Origin: Mycobacterium sp. IS-1590 | GTDB taxonomy: Bacteria; Actinomycetota; Actinomycetes; Mycobacteriales; Mycobacteriaceae | Assembly (NCBI RefSeq): GCF_001500025.1 | Contig: NZ_LQIW01000045.1 | Coordinates: 62,001 to 126,000, forward strand | Direction: 5' to 3' | Length of the DNA stretch: 64,000 nucleotides | Shown here: in pieces, positions 25,378 through 34,177 of the stretch | How the letters are laid out: the number at the start of each line of letters is the position of its first letter | How positions within the stretch are numbered: position 1 is the first letter of the stretch | Translations under genes and position numbers: made by a program | Notes under the pieces: model-generated | Told to the model about the DNA's origin: nothing | What the model saw: the letters and a program-made list of their open reading frames with translations, nothing else | Database searches by the model: none

Positions 25378-26601
25378 ATGACGGTGCGACCGGATGCCCG
25401 GTACCCAGGTCCGACCTTCTGGACACGCGCGCGGTGGTTGCTGAACGCCGGGCCCTCCGACTACATGCTGGCGATGAGCGTGGCCTCGGCTTCGCTGCCC
25501 GTCATCGGAAAGCACCTGGAGCCGTTGGGCGCTCTGGCCGCCATGGGTGTCTGGGGGTCCCGCCACGCGCCCGATTTCCTGGGCGCCACGGTCAAGTCGT
25601 GGTTTAGCCCGGGTGACGCCGAGCAAAAAGAGGCCGAACGCAACAGCACCAACGCCGTCACCGAGGCCGCGCTGCGCGGTGTCGTCAACGCCAAGGACCT
25701 CGCGATCGAGTGGCCGGCGCCGGAGTCGGTGCCGCCGCTGTGGAAGCTGCGCGAGCATCGGCGCAGCGTCTATCGCACGTCGGTGCGGTACGGGCCTCGG
25801 CCTACGCAATTGCTCGACGTGTGGCGGCCCAAGGAGTTGCCTGCCGAGCCGGCGCCGGTGCTGATCTTCGTACCGGGCGGCGCGTGGGTACACGGCAAGC
25901 GCATCCTGCAGGGGTACGCGCTGATGTCGCATCTGGCCGAGATGGGCTGGGTGTGCCTGTCCATCGACTACCGCGTGGCGCCGCACCACCGCTGGCCGGC
26001 GCACATCCACGACGTGAAGACCGCGATCGCGTGGGCCCGCGCCAACGTCGACAAGTTCGGCGGCGACCGCGACTTCGTGGCGATCGCGGGCACCTCGGCC
26101 GGTGGGCACCTGGCGGCGCTCGCCGGTTTGACGCCCAACGATCCGGAGTTGCAGGCCGAGCTGGCGGAGGATGCGGACACCTCGGTGGATGCGGTGGTTC
26201 CGATCTACGGCCGCTACTGCTGGGAGGATCGCTCGACCGTCGAGCGGGTGCGGTTCATCGATTTCCTGGAACGCGTCGTCGTCGGACACAAGGTGGGCCG
26301 GAACCCAGGTGTCTACCGCAAGGCGTCCCCGATCGCGCAGGTGCACCCCGAGGCGCCGCCGTTCCTGATCGTCCACGGCACCGGCGACAGTGTCATTCCG
26401 GTGGCGCAGGCCCGTGCTTTCGTCGAACGGCTGCGCGCGGCGTCGCGGTCGGTGGTCAGTTACGTCGAACTGCCCGGCGCCGGGCACGCGTTCGACATGA
26501 CCGACGGGGCCAGGACCGGATCCGCCGCGACGGCAATAGGATTGTTCCTGAACCAGATTCACCGAAACCGTACGCTGGTCGGGGCCAAAGAGGTTATATA
26601 G
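25378..26601 (+). CDS. lipC: Alpha/beta hydrolase, LipC-like esterase
   Basis: 407 residues. Catalytic triad Ser240 (GTSAGG), Asp337 (GTGDSVIP) and His370 (GAGHAFD); the oxyanion segment is PGGAWVHG near 167-173, a variant of HGG. The N-terminal 130 residues precede the hydrolase core and contain weakly hydrophobic helices that may bind the membrane or envelope. M. tuberculosis LipC (Rv0220) is a surface-associated esterase/phospholipase at the same locus. Followed after 26 bp by the wax-ester synthase gene, so ester hydrolysis and ester synthesis are encoded together. Confidence 0.9.
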   Translation: MTVRPDARYPGPTFWTRARWLLNAGPSDYMLAMSVASASLPVIGKHLEPLGALAAMGVWGSRHAPDFLGATVKSWFSPGDAEQKEAERNSTNAVTEAALRGVVNAKDLAIEWPAPESVPPLWKLREHRRSVYRTSVRYGPRPTQLLDVWRPKELPAEPAPVLIFVPGGAWVHGKRILQGYALMSHLAEMGWVCLSIDYRVAPHHRWPAHIHDVKTAIAWARANVDKFGGDRDFVAIAGTSAGGHLAALAGLTPNDPELQAELAEDADTSVDAVVPIYGRYCWEDRSTVERVRFIDFLERVVVGHKVGRNPGVYRKASPIAQVHPEAPPFLIVHGTGDSVIPVAQARAFVERLRAASRSVVSYVELPGAGHAFDMTDGARTGSAATAIGLFLNQIHRNRTLVGAKEVI

Positions 26602-26627
26602 GCTCCTCCGGAGGGAGGGGTCGCGAC

Positions 26628-28046
26628 GTGAGAAGGCTCAGCGGCTGGGACGCGATCCTGCTGTATTCGGAAACCCCCACGGTGCACATGCACACGCTCA
26701 AGCTGGCGGTGATCGACCTTTCCGAGTTGGGTGACCGCCCCTTCGGCATCGACGATTTTCGCCGTGTCATCCACCGGCGACTCTACAAACTCGACCCCTT
26801 CCGCTACGAACTCGTCGACATCCCGTTCAAGTTCCACCACCCGATGTGGCGGGAGAACTGCGAGGTCGACCTCGAGTACCACGTGCGGCCCTGGCGCGTG
26901 GACAGCCCCGGCGGGCGCCGCCAACTCGACGAAGCGATCGGCCAGATCGCCAGCACACCGCTGGACCGCAGCAGGCCGCTGTGGGAGATGTATTTCATCG
27001 AGGGCCTGGCCAACGGTCGAATCGCGGTGCTCGGCAAGATTCACCATGCCCTGGCCGACGGGGTCGCATCGGCCAATCTCCTGGCCCGCGGTATGGATCT
27101 GCAGCAAGGCCCACAAGCCGAGCGTGACTCGTACGCAACCGATCCGCCGCCGGGGAAGGCGGAATTGGTGCGGACGGCGTTTGCCGACCATATGCGTCAG
27201 ATCGGTCGGCTGCCGGGGGTCATGCGGTATACGGCGCAGGGCGTCCAACGGGTGCGCAAAAGTGCGAAGAAGCTGTCACCGGAACTCACCCGGCCGTTCA
27301 CCCCGCCTCCCTCGTTCATGAACCATCGCGTCGACGCGCAACGAAAGTTCGCCACCGCCACCCTGGCGCTCGCCGACGTGAAGGAAACGGCCAAGCATCT
27401 GGGCGTCACCATCAACGACATGGTGCTGGCGATGTCGGCGGGCGCGCTGCGTGAGCTCGCCCTGAAGTATGACGGGCAGGCCGACCACCCGCTGTTGGCC
27501 TCTGTCCCAGTCAGTTTCGACTTCTCTCCCGATCGGATCTCGGGCAACTACTTCACCGGGGTCATGATGACGGTACCCATTCAGCTCGAGGATCCGCTGG
27601 AACGGGTCAGAGCGGCGCACGATGCCGCGGTGGAGGCCAAGGAGACCCATCACCTGATGGGGCCGGAGCTGATCAGCCGGTGGTCGGCCTACTTTCCGCC
27701 GAGGCCTGCCGAGCGGTTGTTTCACTGGCTGGCCGAAAAGGACGGCCAGAACAAGATTTTGAACTTGCCGATCTCCAACGTGCCTGGCCCCCGCCAACCC
27801 GGCCGGGTGGGCGGTGCACTGGTCACCGAGATCTACTCGGTTGGTCCGCTCACCACCGGCAGCGGGCTCAACATCACGGTGTGGAGCTACGTCGACCAAC
27901 TCAACATCTCGGTGCTGTCGGATGGTGCCACACTCGACGACCCGCACGAATTGACCGACGCGATGATCGACGCTTTCATCGAGATCCGTCGGGCTGCAGG
28001 TCTTTCCGACGAGCTGACGGTGGTCGAGTCCGCCATGGCGCAGTAG
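26628..28046 (+). CDS. Wax ester synthase/diacylglycerol acyltransferase (WS/DGAT, Rv0221-like)
   Basis: 472 residues from GTG at 26628, with GGAGGGAGGGG just upstream. The active-site motif HHxxxDG is intact at 139-145 (HHALADG), and the C-terminal ISNVPGPRQPGR segment (structural motif of the family) is present. Makes triacylglycerol or wax esters from acyl-CoA; mycobacteria carry many paralogues for storage lipid. The fixed N-terminal start RRLSGWDAILLYSET is typical. Directly downstream of lipC. Confidence 0.93.
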   Translation: MRRLSGWDAILLYSETPTVHMHTLKLAVIDLSELGDRPFGIDDFRRVIHRRLYKLDPFRYELVDIPFKFHHPMWRENCEVDLEYHVRPWRVDSPGGRRQLDEAIGQIASTPLDRSRPLWEMYFIEGLANGRIAVLGKIHHALADGVASANLLARGMDLQQGPQAERDSYATDPPPGKAELVRTAFADHMRQIGRLPGVMRYTAQGVQRVRKSAKKLSPELTRPFTPPPSFMNHRVDAQRKFATATLALADVKETAKHLGVTINDMVLAMSAGALRELALKYDGQADHPLLASVPVSFDFSPDRISGNYFTGVMMTVPIQLEDPLERVRAAHDAAVEAKETHHLMGPELISRWSAYFPPRPAERLFHWLAEKDGQNKILNLPISNVPGPRQPGRVGGALVTEIYSVGPLTTGSGLNITVWSYVDQLNISVLSDGATLDDPHELTDAMIDAFIEIRRAAGLSDELTVVESAMAQ

Positions 28047-28064
28047 GGCGAGCCCAGCAGACAG

Positions 28065-29345
28065 CTACGCCCCGGCGGACTGCGGGTGCGGCAATCGGCG
28101 GCTCGGCGCGTGACGCTGCGCGTGCACCCACGACAAGAAGCGCTCGACCGCGGCAGCGGTGTAGTGCGCACGCGGCGATCCGTAGAAGTCGAAAGCGTGC
28201 TGGGCGTGCGGGATTTCGGCGTATGCGACCGTGGACGTCGACACCTTGCGCAGCGCCTCGACGAAATCACGACCCTCCTGCACCGGGATGATCGAGTCGT
28301 CCTGACCGTGGAGCACGAAAAACGGTGGGGCATCGGGACGTACGCGCATGATCGAGGAGGCGTCGACATAGGTCTGCTTGTGCTCGGTGATGGGCTTCTT
28401 CACGACGAACCTCTGCAGGAAGGCGATGAACTCCTTGCGGCCGGAGCCGCGCGCCGACACCCAGTCGTAGCGGCCGTAGATCGGTACCGCGGCCGCCACG
28501 GACGTGTCGGCGTCCTCGAAGCCCGGCTGCCACTGCGGATCATCCGGTGTCAGCGCGGCCAGCGAGGACAGGTGGCCGCCCGCCGAGCCGCCCGTGATCG
28601 CGACGAAGTCGGGGTCCCCGCCGTAGTCTGCGATGTTCTCCTTGATCCAGGCCAGGGCACGTTTGACATCGATGATGTGCGCGGGCCAGGTGTGCCGCGG
28701 GCTGACCCGGTAGTCGATCGAGACGCACACCCATCCCCGCTCGGCCATGTAGCTGAGCAGGGGATAGGCCTGCGGCCGTCGCATGCCGATGGCCCACGCC
28801 CCGCCCGGCACCTGCAGCAGCACGGGCGCCTTGCCGTCGCGCGGCAGGTCGGCCCGCCGCCAGATGTCGGCCCGGTTGACGCGCCCGTGCGGACCGTACT
28901 GGACAGTGTTGGCCCGCTCGACGTAGCGGCGGCGCATCAATTCGTTCGGGGGGATGCCGACGCCGGCGAGTCGGCTCCGCCGTGCGGGCTGTGACCTCGA
29001 GGCCACCTGCTCGTAGTCGTCGCCGAGCGCTTCGCTCAGGGGCTCCTCGAAATACCGCTTCGAGTTCACGTTGCGGTACATGATGACGCCGAGCAGCGCC
29101 CATGCGATCGCCGTGAGCGCCAAGGCGATACGGCCCCGCGCACCACGGAAGTCACCGCGCAGTCCGCGTCGCAGGGCGTCGAGCACCGAACCGCCCAGGT
29201 AGAGCGGCGCGGCCTCGGTCGTCGGCCATCCGAACGCGAAGACAGGCAGGGTGATGTACCCCTCGCGACCGAGCGGTTGCACACCGTTGGCGGCGTTGGC
29301 GAGTTCGGCCGCCGCGCGAAGCAGCGGAAAGCGGCGTCTAGTCAT
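28065..29345 (-). CDS. Alpha/beta hydrolase with an N-terminal membrane segment (LipC paralogue)
   Basis: 426 residues. Core motifs: PGGAWAIG (oxyanion), GGSAGGHL (nucleophile Ser), GQDDSIIPV (Asp) and HAQHAFDF (His). The core aligns by eye with the LipC-like protein at 25378 (for example the shared VCVSIDYRVSPRHTWPAHIIDVK region), so they are paralogues. Residues 1-130 are different and include a hydrophobic helix at about 85-105, suggesting membrane anchoring. It converges on the wax-ester synthase with an 18-bp gap. Substrate unknown. Confidence 0.87.
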   Translation of the reverse strand: MTRRRFPLLRAAAELANAANGVQPLGREGYITLPVFAFGWPTTEAAPLYLGGSVLDALRRGLRGDFRGARGRIALALTAIAWALLGVIMYRNVNSKRYFEEPLSEALGDDYEQVASRSQPARRSRLAGVGIPPNELMRRRYVERANTVQYGPHGRVNRADIWRRADLPRDGKAPVLLQVPGGAWAIGMRRPQAYPLLSYMAERGWVCVSIDYRVSPRHTWPAHIIDVKRALAWIKENIADYGGDPDFVAITGGSAGGHLSSLAALTPDDPQWQPGFEDADTSVAAAVPIYGRYDWVSARGSGRKEFIAFLQRFVVKKPITEHKQTYVDASSIMRVRPDAPPFFVLHGQDDSIIPVQEGRDFVEALRKVSTSTVAYAEIPHAQHAFDFYGSPRAHYTAAAVERFLSWVHAQRHAPSRRLPHPQSAGA

Positions 29346-29387
29346 CGACGTCGGTCATAACCCTCTGACGTGTCTCCGAAACCAGTA

Positions 29388-30197
29388 TCAGCCCAGAATC
29401 GGGAGGCGTCGCTCGGTCGCCAACTCGTCGAGGGCGCGCTGCATCACCCGGCGGACATACGCGTCGACCTCGTCGATGTCGGGGTCCTCGCCGAACTCGG
29501 CGACGATGTCGATCGGTGGCAGCACCTGCATGACGATCTTGGACGGCAACGGGATGTTGGGCGGCACCACCAGCGACAGGCCGAACGGGAACCCGAAGGA
29601 GACAGGCAGGATCTTGGTGCGGGCCAGGCGCGCGATCGGCCCGAGGCGCTCTGCCAGCCAGGTGCCACGCGACAGGAAGATCTGCGTCTCCTGACCGCCG
29701 ATGCCCACGGTCGGGACGATCGGCACACCGGCGTTGAGCGCGGCCTTGACATAGCCGGTCCGCCCGCCGAAGTCGATGACATTCTCCGAGAACGTGGGCC
29801 GGTACACGTCATAGTCGCCGCCGGGGAACACCACGACCAGCCCGCCGGAGCGCAGCGCGCGGTCGGCGTTCTCGTGGTTGGCGCTGATGTAGCCGATCTT
29901 GCGGAAGAACTCGCCGGTCGGCCCGACCATCAGCATGTCGTGGCTGAGCGTGTAGATGGGCCGGTCGTAGCCATGATGCTCGTAGAAGTCCGCGGCCAGG
30001 ATCGGCACGTCCATGGGGAGCATGCCCCCGGAGTGGTTGGACACCACCAGGGCGCCACCCGCCGGAATGTTCTCCAGGCCCCGCACCTCAGAACGGAAGT
30101 AGCGTTTGAGGAACGGGCGGGTGATGGCGAAGAACCGTTCGGTCAGACCCGGGTCCCACTTGGTGAGCTGCGACGGCTCGGTGTCGTTGGCGGCCAC
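29388..30197 (-). CDS. Lysophospholipid/glycerol-type acyltransferase (PlsC family)
   Basis: 269 residues from GTG at 30197, preceded by AGAGGGGG. The acyltransferase block NHSGGMLPMD (NHxxxxxD variant), the glycine-rich FPGGDYDVYRP and the PIVPTVGIGGQE segment identify the PlsC superfamily. It would acylate a glycerophospholipid or a related polyol. A perfect KstR-type box lies 22 bp upstream of the start codon and overlaps a plausible -10 (TACAGT on the minus strand), so it may belong to the sterol regulon. Substrate not determinable. Confidence 0.87.
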   Translation of the reverse strand: MAANDTEPSQLTKWDPGLTERFFAITRPFLKRYFRSEVRGLENIPAGGALVVSNHSGGMLPMDVPILAADFYEHHGYDRPIYTLSHDMLMVGPTGEFFRKIGYISANHENADRALRSGGLVVVFPGGDYDVYRPTFSENVIDFGGRTGYVKAALNAGVPIVPTVGIGGQETQIFLSRGTWLAERLGPIARLARTKILPVSFGFPFGLSLVVPPNIPLPSKIVMQVLPPIDIVAEFGEDPDIDEVDAYVRRVMQRALDELATERRLPILG

Positions 30198-30219
30198 CGG
30201 ACCCCCTCTGATCGAAAAC

Positions 30220-30233
30220 TGTAACGTGTTCTA
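30220..30233. promoter_or_regulatory. KstR-type operator TGTAACGTGTTCTA
   Basis: Matches every fixed position of the published KstR consensus TnnAACnnGTTnnA. It lies between the acyltransferase start (30197, minus) and the kinase start (30307, plus), overlapping the likely acyltransferase promoter. KstR is the cholesterol-catabolism TetR repressor of mycobacteria; its gene is not in this window. Confidence 0.7.
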
Positions 30234-30294
30234 GTTTAGCCGATCGTCCCTGTGCAGGACAAATGTCGCGCGTTTGCCCCAAAGTGGGTGCGGC

Positions 30295-30300
30295 TACCTT
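30295..30300 (+). promoter_or_regulatory. -10 box of a leaderless kinase mRNA
   Basis: TACCTT ends 6 nt before the ATG at 30307. A loose -35 (TTTGCC, 30273-30278) is 16 bp upstream. No Shine-Dalgarno is visible. Confidence 0.45.
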
Positions 30301-30306
30301 ATCTGC

Positions 30307-31524
30307 ATGGACGGCCGCGAACTTCTTGCGGACCGCTACGAATTGCGAGGTGTCCTCGGTCGCGGCGGGATGGCCGAGGTCCACGACGGGTGGGACACCC
30401 GTCTGCATCGGCCGGTGGCGATCAAGCTGCTGTATCCCGCGTTCAACGCCGACACCGGCATGCGGCGACGGTTCGAGGAGGAGGCCCGTGCCGCCGCCGG
30501 ACTGAACCACCCCAACATCGTGGCGGTGCACGACAGCGGCGAGCATGACGGCAGCCCCTTCATCGTCATGGAGCGCCTGCCCGGCCGCACGCTGCAGGAC
30601 GAGATCGAGATGGGGCCGATGGCGCCACCACGTGTCCGCGCGATGCTGCACGACGTGCTCGGCGCGCTGGCCTGCGCGCACGCGGCGGGCATCGTCCATC
30701 GCGACATCAAGCCGGGCAACGTGCTGATCGCGCCGAACAGCGGGGCGATGAAGGTCGCCGACTTCGGCATCGCCAAGACGGCGGGCGCCGCGCTGACCGC
30801 GACCGGCCAGATCGTCGGCACGATGGCCTACATGAGCCCGGAGCGCGTCGCGGGCGCACCGGCGTCGGTGGCCGACGACCTGTACGCCGTCGGCGTGATG
30901 GGCTATGAGGCGTTGACGGGACAGCGGCCGTTCGCCCAGGAGAATCCCGCGGCCCTGCTGCACGCCATCCTCGATGCACCTCCTCCGCCGATCAGCGCCG
31001 TACGCCCCGACGTCGACCCGGCGCTGGCCGCGACGATCGACCGGGCCATGGCCAGAGACGTGAGCCGGCGATTCGGTAGCGCCGAGCACATGCGAGACGC
31101 GTTGGCCGGGGCGCCCACGGCTTTGGTGATGGGGCCGGCGCCCGCAGCGGCGCCACGACCGGCCACGAAGATCCTCGCCGAACCGCTCGCGCCCTCCGCC
31201 AACTACTTCGTGGCACCACCCCCACGGCGGCGACCGGTGAGCCGCGAGCGCAAGCTGCTGCTCGCGGCCGCGGGGTTCGTCGCGTTCGTCGTCGCCGGCC
31301 TCGCGCTGGCGCTGGACCCGTCGTCGAGCACACCGCCGCCGCAACAGGTCAGCACCAGCACGCCGGCGCAGCCGCCACCGCCCCCGCCGACGACCGTTGC
31401 GCCACCCCCGCCGACGAGCGCGGCGCCGATCGTCGAGCAACCCAAACCGCCGCCCGGGCCCAAGAAGGGCGGCCCGGGCAACGGCAACGGGCGGGGCAAC
31501 GGCAACGGCAAGAAGGGCGACTGA
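30307..31524 (+). CDS. Receptor-type Ser/Thr protein kinase (PknB-like catalytic domain, no PASTA)
   Basis: 405 residues. Kinase domain 10-270: glycine loop GRGGMAEV, ATP-binding Lys40 (VAIK), catalytic HRDIKPGN at 131-138, DFG at 152-154, MSPER at 176-180. All catalytic residues are intact. A Pro/Ala linker leads to one membrane helix (317-336). The external part is a low-complexity Pro/Thr stretch ending in Gly-Asn repeats, with no PASTA or other sensor fold. The next gene encodes a pseudokinase with the same topology, suggesting a functional pair. It is not at the position of any M. tuberculosis Pkn gene that I recall. Confidence 0.92.
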   Translation: MDGRELLADRYELRGVLGRGGMAEVHDGWDTRLHRPVAIKLLYPAFNADTGMRRRFEEEARAAAGLNHPNIVAVHDSGEHDGSPFIVMERLPGRTLQDEIEMGPMAPPRVRAMLHDVLGALACAHAAGIVHRDIKPGNVLIAPNSGAMKVADFGIAKTAGAALTATGQIVGTMAYMSPERVAGAPASVADDLYAVGVMGYEALTGQRPFAQENPAALLHAILDAPPPPISAVRPDVDPALAATIDRAMARDVSRRFGSAEHMRDALAGAPTALVMGPAPAAAPRPATKILAEPLAPSANYFVAPPPRRRPVSRERKLLLAAAGFVAFVVAGLALALDPSSSTPPPQQVSTSTPAQPPPPPPTTVAPPPPTSAAPIVEQPKPPPGPKKGGPGNGNGRGNGNGKKGD

Positions 31525-31639
31525 GGCGTTTAGGCACCGCGCCCCGCGGCTATCCACCGTCGACAATCGGGCCGGTTCGGGTCCCCTCCGCACCGCAGCG
31601 GACGAGCGGACCACAACCGTCGAGGCGAGTTCGGAAGCG

Positions 31640-33118
31640 ATGGCGACAAGTCCCCAACGGCTGATCCCCGGCATGGCGATCGGGGGCCGATATCGGCTGC
31701 TGGACGCGCACGGGAGCGGTCCGCTGCTGGAATTCTGGCAAGCGCTCGACATCGCGTCGGGGCAGCACGTCGCGCTGACACTCGTCGACGTTGCACAGGA
31801 ATTGCCCGACGAGTTCGTTCACGAGATCCTCGCGCGCACCATCCGGCTCCGCGGCCTCGACGCAGCCGGTATCGCGCCGGTGCTCGAGGTGCTGCACACG
31901 GGCGTCTTCGGCGTCGTGGTGTCCGACTGGCTTCCCGGAGCGAGCCTCCGTGAGGTCGCGGGCGAAAAGCGGGCGCCCGACTCCGTGGCCGCCATGACAA
32001 CAGCGCTGGCCGGGGCCGCCGAGGCGGCGCACCGCGCGGGTCTGGTGCTGTCGGTCGACGATCCCGCGCGGCTACGGGTGGGCGCCGACGGACACGTGGC
32101 GCTTGCGTTTCCGGCCGTCCTTCCCGACACCACCCCGCAGACGGACCTCCGCGGAATCGGCTGCGCACTGTACACGCTGCTTGTCGGTCAGTGGCCGGCT
32201 TCAACTCAGCCCAAGGAGCCGGCCGAAGTCGATCCCCGAATCCCGTTCCTGGTCTCCACGACGACCTCTGCGCTGCTGCGGGACAACGGTGGAATCGGCA
32301 GCGCCGCAACACTACTCACACTGCTGGAGCAGGCCGCCGCGCCCGACGTCGAGTCGACCCACCGGGTGATGCCGCCCCTGCCGCCTCCGAGGCCCGGACG
32401 CTACGCCGAATTCCGCAACTTCGGGCCCGAGGAACAGAAAGAGGTGGCCCGGCGCGCCATCCTTCGCACCGGACTCGGTGCGGCCGCGACCATCGTTGCG
32501 GTGGCGATCCTGGCGCTGGGCTCGTCGCTCAACGGTCTGCTGGAAACCAGCGACGACGACGTCGCGATGGACGCGGACAAACTCGGACTGGTTCCGACGA
32601 CCACGGTTCCCCCACCTCCCGAGCAGACCAAGACCGTGCGCGGACTCACCCCCGGCGACCGCGTCCCGTTGGAAGCGGCGACGGTCTTCGCCCCCGACGG
32701 ATCTCCGGACAGTCCCGACGACGCCGGTCTGGCGATCGACGCCAAACCCGACACGGCATGGTCGACCGATCGCTACTACGACGCCGACCCCTTCCCGAAG
32801 TTCAAACCCGGCGTGGGCCTGCTCATCTCACTGCGCGAGCCGACACCGATCACCGCGGTCACCATCGACCAGAACAGCGCCGGCTCGCTGATTCAGGTAC
32901 GCGGGACCGACAAGCCCGACGATCCGAAGGCGCTGACCGACTCCTTTGAACTCACACCCGCCACACCCGTGCAGCCCGGCCTCACGCGAATTCCGGTGAC
33001 GGACACGCGGCCGATCTCGCGCGTGGTGGTGTGGATAACCAAGCTGGGCACCGCCGACGGTCAGAACCGTGCGGCCATCGCTGAGATCGGCGTGCACGCG
33101 GCCGCTGCGCCCGCATGA
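31640..33118 (+). CDS. Membrane pseudokinase with extracellular discoidin-like domain (MviN C-terminus-like)
   Basis: 492 residues from ATG at 31640. Residues 15-235 keep a protein-kinase outline (IGGRYRLLD start, helical C-lobe) but lack the catalytic residues: the VAIK Lys is replaced (VALTLVD, Thr47), the HRD loop is LSVDDPARLRV, and DFG is ALAF. A membrane helix follows at about 277-296, then an acidic/Thr-Pro linker and a C-terminal domain (about 335-492) with AGLAIDAKPDTAWSTDRY and late beta strands, typical of F5/8-type sugar-binding modules. This is the same order as the C-terminal part of mycobacterial MviN/MurJ (Rv3910), whose phosphorylated pseudokinase recruits FhaA. The kinase encoded 115 bp upstream could phosphorylate it (inference). 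Confidence 0.8.
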   Translation: MATSPQRLIPGMAIGGRYRLLDAHGSGPLLEFWQALDIASGQHVALTLVDVAQELPDEFVHEILARTIRLRGLDAAGIAPVLEVLHTGVFGVVVSDWLPGASLREVAGEKRAPDSVAAMTTALAGAAEAAHRAGLVLSVDDPARLRVGADGHVALAFPAVLPDTTPQTDLRGIGCALYTLLVGQWPASTQPKEPAEVDPRIPFLVSTTTSALLRDNGGIGSAATLLTLLEQAAAPDVESTHRVMPPLPPPRPGRYAEFRNFGPEEQKEVARRAILRTGLGAAATIVAVAILALGSSLNGLLETSDDDVAMDADKLGLVPTTTVPPPPEQTKTVRGLTPGDRVPLEAATVFAPDGSPDSPDDAGLAIDAKPDTAWSTDRYYDADPFPKFKPGVGLLISLREPTPITAVTIDQNSAGSLIQVRGTDKPDDPKALTDSFELTPATPVQPGLTRIPVTDTRPISRVVVWITKLGTADGQNRAAIAEIGVHAAAAPA

Positions 33119-33135
33119 TCCGATCGGCGGGCCGT

Positions 33136-33141
33136 TACGAT
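33136..33141 (+). promoter_or_regulatory. -10 box of a leaderless echA1 mRNA
   Basis: TACGAT ends 7 nt before the GTG at 33149, in the 30-bp gap after the pseudokinase gene. No Shine-Dalgarno. Confidence 0.4.
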
Positions 33142-33148
33142 CAGCCGC

Positions 33149-33922
33149 GTGAGTGACAACACTGAACCAGTCGTACTGGTCGAACAGCGCGACCGCATTC
33201 TGATCATCACCATCAACCGTCCGCAGGCCAAGAACGCGGTCAACGCCGACGTCAGTCGCGGCCTTGCCGACGCCATGGATCGACTGGACGGCGATGCCGG
33301 CCTGTCGGTGGGCATCCTGACCGGGGCCGGCGGCTCGTTCAGCGCGGGCATGGATCTCAAGGCGTTCGCGCGCGGCGAGAACGTGGCCATCGAGGGCCGC
33401 GGCCTGGGCTTCACCGAACGCCCGCCCGCCAAGCCGCTCATCGCCGCCGTGGAGGGTTACTGCCTGGCCGGTGGGTGCGAGCTGGCCCTGGCCACCGACC
33501 TGATCGTGGCGTCGAAGGAATCCGCATTCGGTATCCCCGAGGTCAAGCGCGGTCTGGTCGCAGGCGGCGGCGGACTGCTGCGGTTGCCGCAGCGCCTCCC
33601 GTACGGGCTGGCGATGGAACTGGCGTTGACCGGGGAGAGCCTGACCGCCCAGCGCGCCCACGACCTCGGGATGGTCAACGTCCTCGCCGAACCGGGACAG
33701 GCGTTGGAGGCCGCGATCGCGTTCGCCGAGAAGATCACCGCCAACGGTCCACTCGCGGTGGCGGCGACCAAGCGCATCATCGTCGAGTCGCGCGACTGGA
33801 ACTCTCAGGAGATGTGGAAGAAGCAGGTCGAGATCTTCGGTCCGGTCTTCATGTCCAACGACGCCAAGGAAGGCGCGATCGCGTTCGCCGAGAAGCGGGC
33901 GCCGAAGTGGACGGGAACCTAA
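33149..33922 (+). CDS. echA1: Enoyl-CoA hydratase/isomerase (EchA1-like)
   Basis: 257 residues from GTG at 33149. Crotonase fold: NRPQAKNAVNADV near 22-34, oxyanion segment SFSAGMDLKAF, second segment EGYCLAGGCELALATDLIVAS, and the FGIPEVKRGLVAGGGG loop, with Glu residues in both active-site loops (CELAL, IPEV). Catalyses hydration or isomerisation of enoyl-CoA. In M. tuberculosis echA1 (Rv0222) directly follows the wax-ester synthase; here 5 kb of hydrolase, acyltransferase and kinase genes lies between them. Confidence 0.93.
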   Translation: MSDNTEPVVLVEQRDRILIITINRPQAKNAVNADVSRGLADAMDRLDGDAGLSVGILTGAGGSFSAGMDLKAFARGENVAIEGRGLGFTERPPAKPLIAAVEGYCLAGGCELALATDLIVASKESAFGIPEVKRGLVAGGGGLLRLPQRLPYGLAMELALTGESLTAQRAHDLGMVNVLAEPGQALEAAIAFAEKITANGPLAVAATKRIIVESRDWNSQEMWKKQVEIFGPVFMSNDAKEGAIAFAEKRAPKWTGT

Positions 33923-33959
33923 CGGGTTTCACAACCGCCGCCCGGGGCAACCGTTAGAC

Positions 33960-34166
33960 GTGGAAACGTTGTCCCGAGCGCGGCGCGCGCAGAAGCGCAT
34001 CTTCAAGGTGCAGAGACGAGTGTGGTTGGTGCAGGCCGCGATGTGGCCCACGTTGGCGCTCGCGGGTATCGGAGCGGTCGCTGCGGTGATCGCCCGGTAC
34101 CGCGGACACGCCGACGGACCGGGGACAGCGATTCCCTCGCCGACCGACGGCCTACCTCACCTCTAA
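33960..34166 (+). CDS. Small single-pass membrane protein
   Basis: 68 residues from GTG at 33960. A basic N-terminus (residues 5-20, many Arg/Lys) is followed by one hydrophobic helix at about 24-46 and a short Gly/Pro-rich tail. It is 37 bp after echA1 and 11 bp before the next small gene, so it is probably in the same unit. No family recognised. Codon third positions are G/C-rich, consistent with real coding sequence. Confidence 0.6.
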   Translation: METLSRARRAQKRIFKVQRRVWLVQAAMWPTLALAGIGAVAAVIARYRGHADGPGTAIPSPTDGLPHL

Positions 34167-34177
34167 GGAGTCAGCGC

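Noticed and set aside
26602..26620. CTCC/GGAG hairpin overlapping the wax-ester synthase ribosome site
   Set aside because: Arms are only four bases with a tiny loop; expected by chance in a purine-rich ribosome site.
31440..31524. Gly-Asn codon repeats at the end of the kinase gene as a DNA repeat element
   Set aside because: Low-complexity protein tail encoded by GGCAAC-type codons, not a separate repeat family.
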